This document shows positions 13,724-13,852 of a DNA stretch of 13,852 nucleotides, in pieces. The stretch covers positions 1 through 13,852 of the forward strand of contig SLNX01000075.1 of assembly GCA_007132825.1 (NCBI GenBank). Reading direction: 5' to 3'. The DNA comes from Bacteroidales bacterium (GTDB taxonomy: Bacteria > Bacteroidota > Bacteroidia > Bacteroidales > UBA7960). Numbering within the stretch: position 1 is the first letter of the stretch; each line of letters begins with the position of its first letter. A model generated the notes under the pieces. The model was given only the letters and a program-made list of their open reading frames with translations, did not search any database and had not been told where the DNA came from. The translations under genes and the position numbers were made by a program.

Positions 13724-13852
13724 TGTCGTGTCAACGCTACTTTAGCCGGCCCAAGTCTTGATCTTTTTCCCCATATCTTCAAAATAAAATCTTTACGTAG
13801 CTAAGGCTATGCGCAGATTTTCTTTTTGTGATCTGAGAAAAAATATCTGCGA
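13724..13852. repeat. Palindromic non-coding segment, possible edge of a mobile or dispersed repeat
   Basis: The 129 bases after the mltF stop have no sustained reading frame on either strand within the visible part. TGTCGTGTCAAC directly abuts the stop codon and looks like an insertion-sequence terminus (TG start). Near the end, CGCAGAT (13812-13818) pairs with ATCTGCG (13845-13851), with an inner TTTCT/AGAAA stem (13819-13823 with 13836-13840) and an asymmetric AAAT bulge. The short palindromes TACGTA and TAGCTA lie just upstream. It could instead be a terminator-like or regulatory hairpin; the window ends before this can be settled. Confidence 0.35.
13812..13851. terminator. Imperfect hairpin downstream of mltF
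   Basis: Stem of 7 bp (CGCAGAT/ATCTGCG) continued by 5 bp (TTTCT/AGAAA) around a 12-nt loop, about 88 bp after the stop. The T- and A-rich arms could end transcription from either side, but the stem is not GC-rich and no clean U-tract follows within the window. Confidence 0.3.

Noticed and set aside
13724..13852. C-terminal end of a transposase on the minus strand
   Set aside because: Short minus-strand frames exist but stop within 20-25 codons, and no transposase motif can be recognised; only the repeat-like character is reported.

Overview
The window comes from a member of the Bacteroidota, probably a Bacteroidales-type free-living or environmental lineage. The evidence is a type IX secretion (T9SS) C-terminal sorting domain at the left edge, a PorZ homologue, a GldH gliding lipoprotein, a SusA-like GH13 enzyme, and promoter elements of the Bacteroidota form TTG-N19~20-TAnnTTTG. 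Gene content is mostly chromosomal housekeeping and cell envelope. I see no phage, CRISPR array, rRNA or tRNA.

Layout. Bases 1-3551 (+ strand) carry the 3' part of a secreted T9SS cargo protein, then 16 bp later a fusion of an ATP-cone with an Mrr-like PD-(D/E)XK nuclease, then a periplasmic SusA/neopullulanase-like GH13 enzyme. Bases 3580-11875 (- strand) are six tightly spaced genes, read right to left: holB (clamp-loader delta'), ricT/PSP1, gldH, a class A penicillin-binding protein, porZ and recO. Gaps are 4-46 bp, so co-transcription from a promoter in front of holB (about 11911-11941) is plausible. Bases 11876-12256 are an AT-rich divergent spacer with an outward promoter on each side, a short GC-containing tandem repeat and overlapping hairpins. 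Bases 12257-13723 (+ strand) encode an MltF-like membrane-bound lytic transglycosylase. The last 129 bases hold a palindromic, non-coding-looking segment that may be the edge of a mobile or dispersed repeat element.

How the genes fit together. The minus-strand cluster joins DNA replication and repair (HolB, RecO) and a RicT iron-sulfur/RNA-processing-type protein to three envelope proteins: GldH and PorZ (gliding/T9SS) and a PBP1A-type peptidoglycan synthase. The divergent MltF degrades peptidoglycan, so synthesis and hydrolysis enzymes flank the cluster. The convergent plus-strand genes look unrelated: a secreted protein, a nuclease of unknown role and an alpha-glucan hydrolase.

The least understood item is the ATP-cone/nuclease fusion. 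I do not see clear evidence of a wholly new multi-gene system. The best leads are this fusion, the envelope-replication operon, the repeat-bearing divergent spacer and the palindromic right edge.
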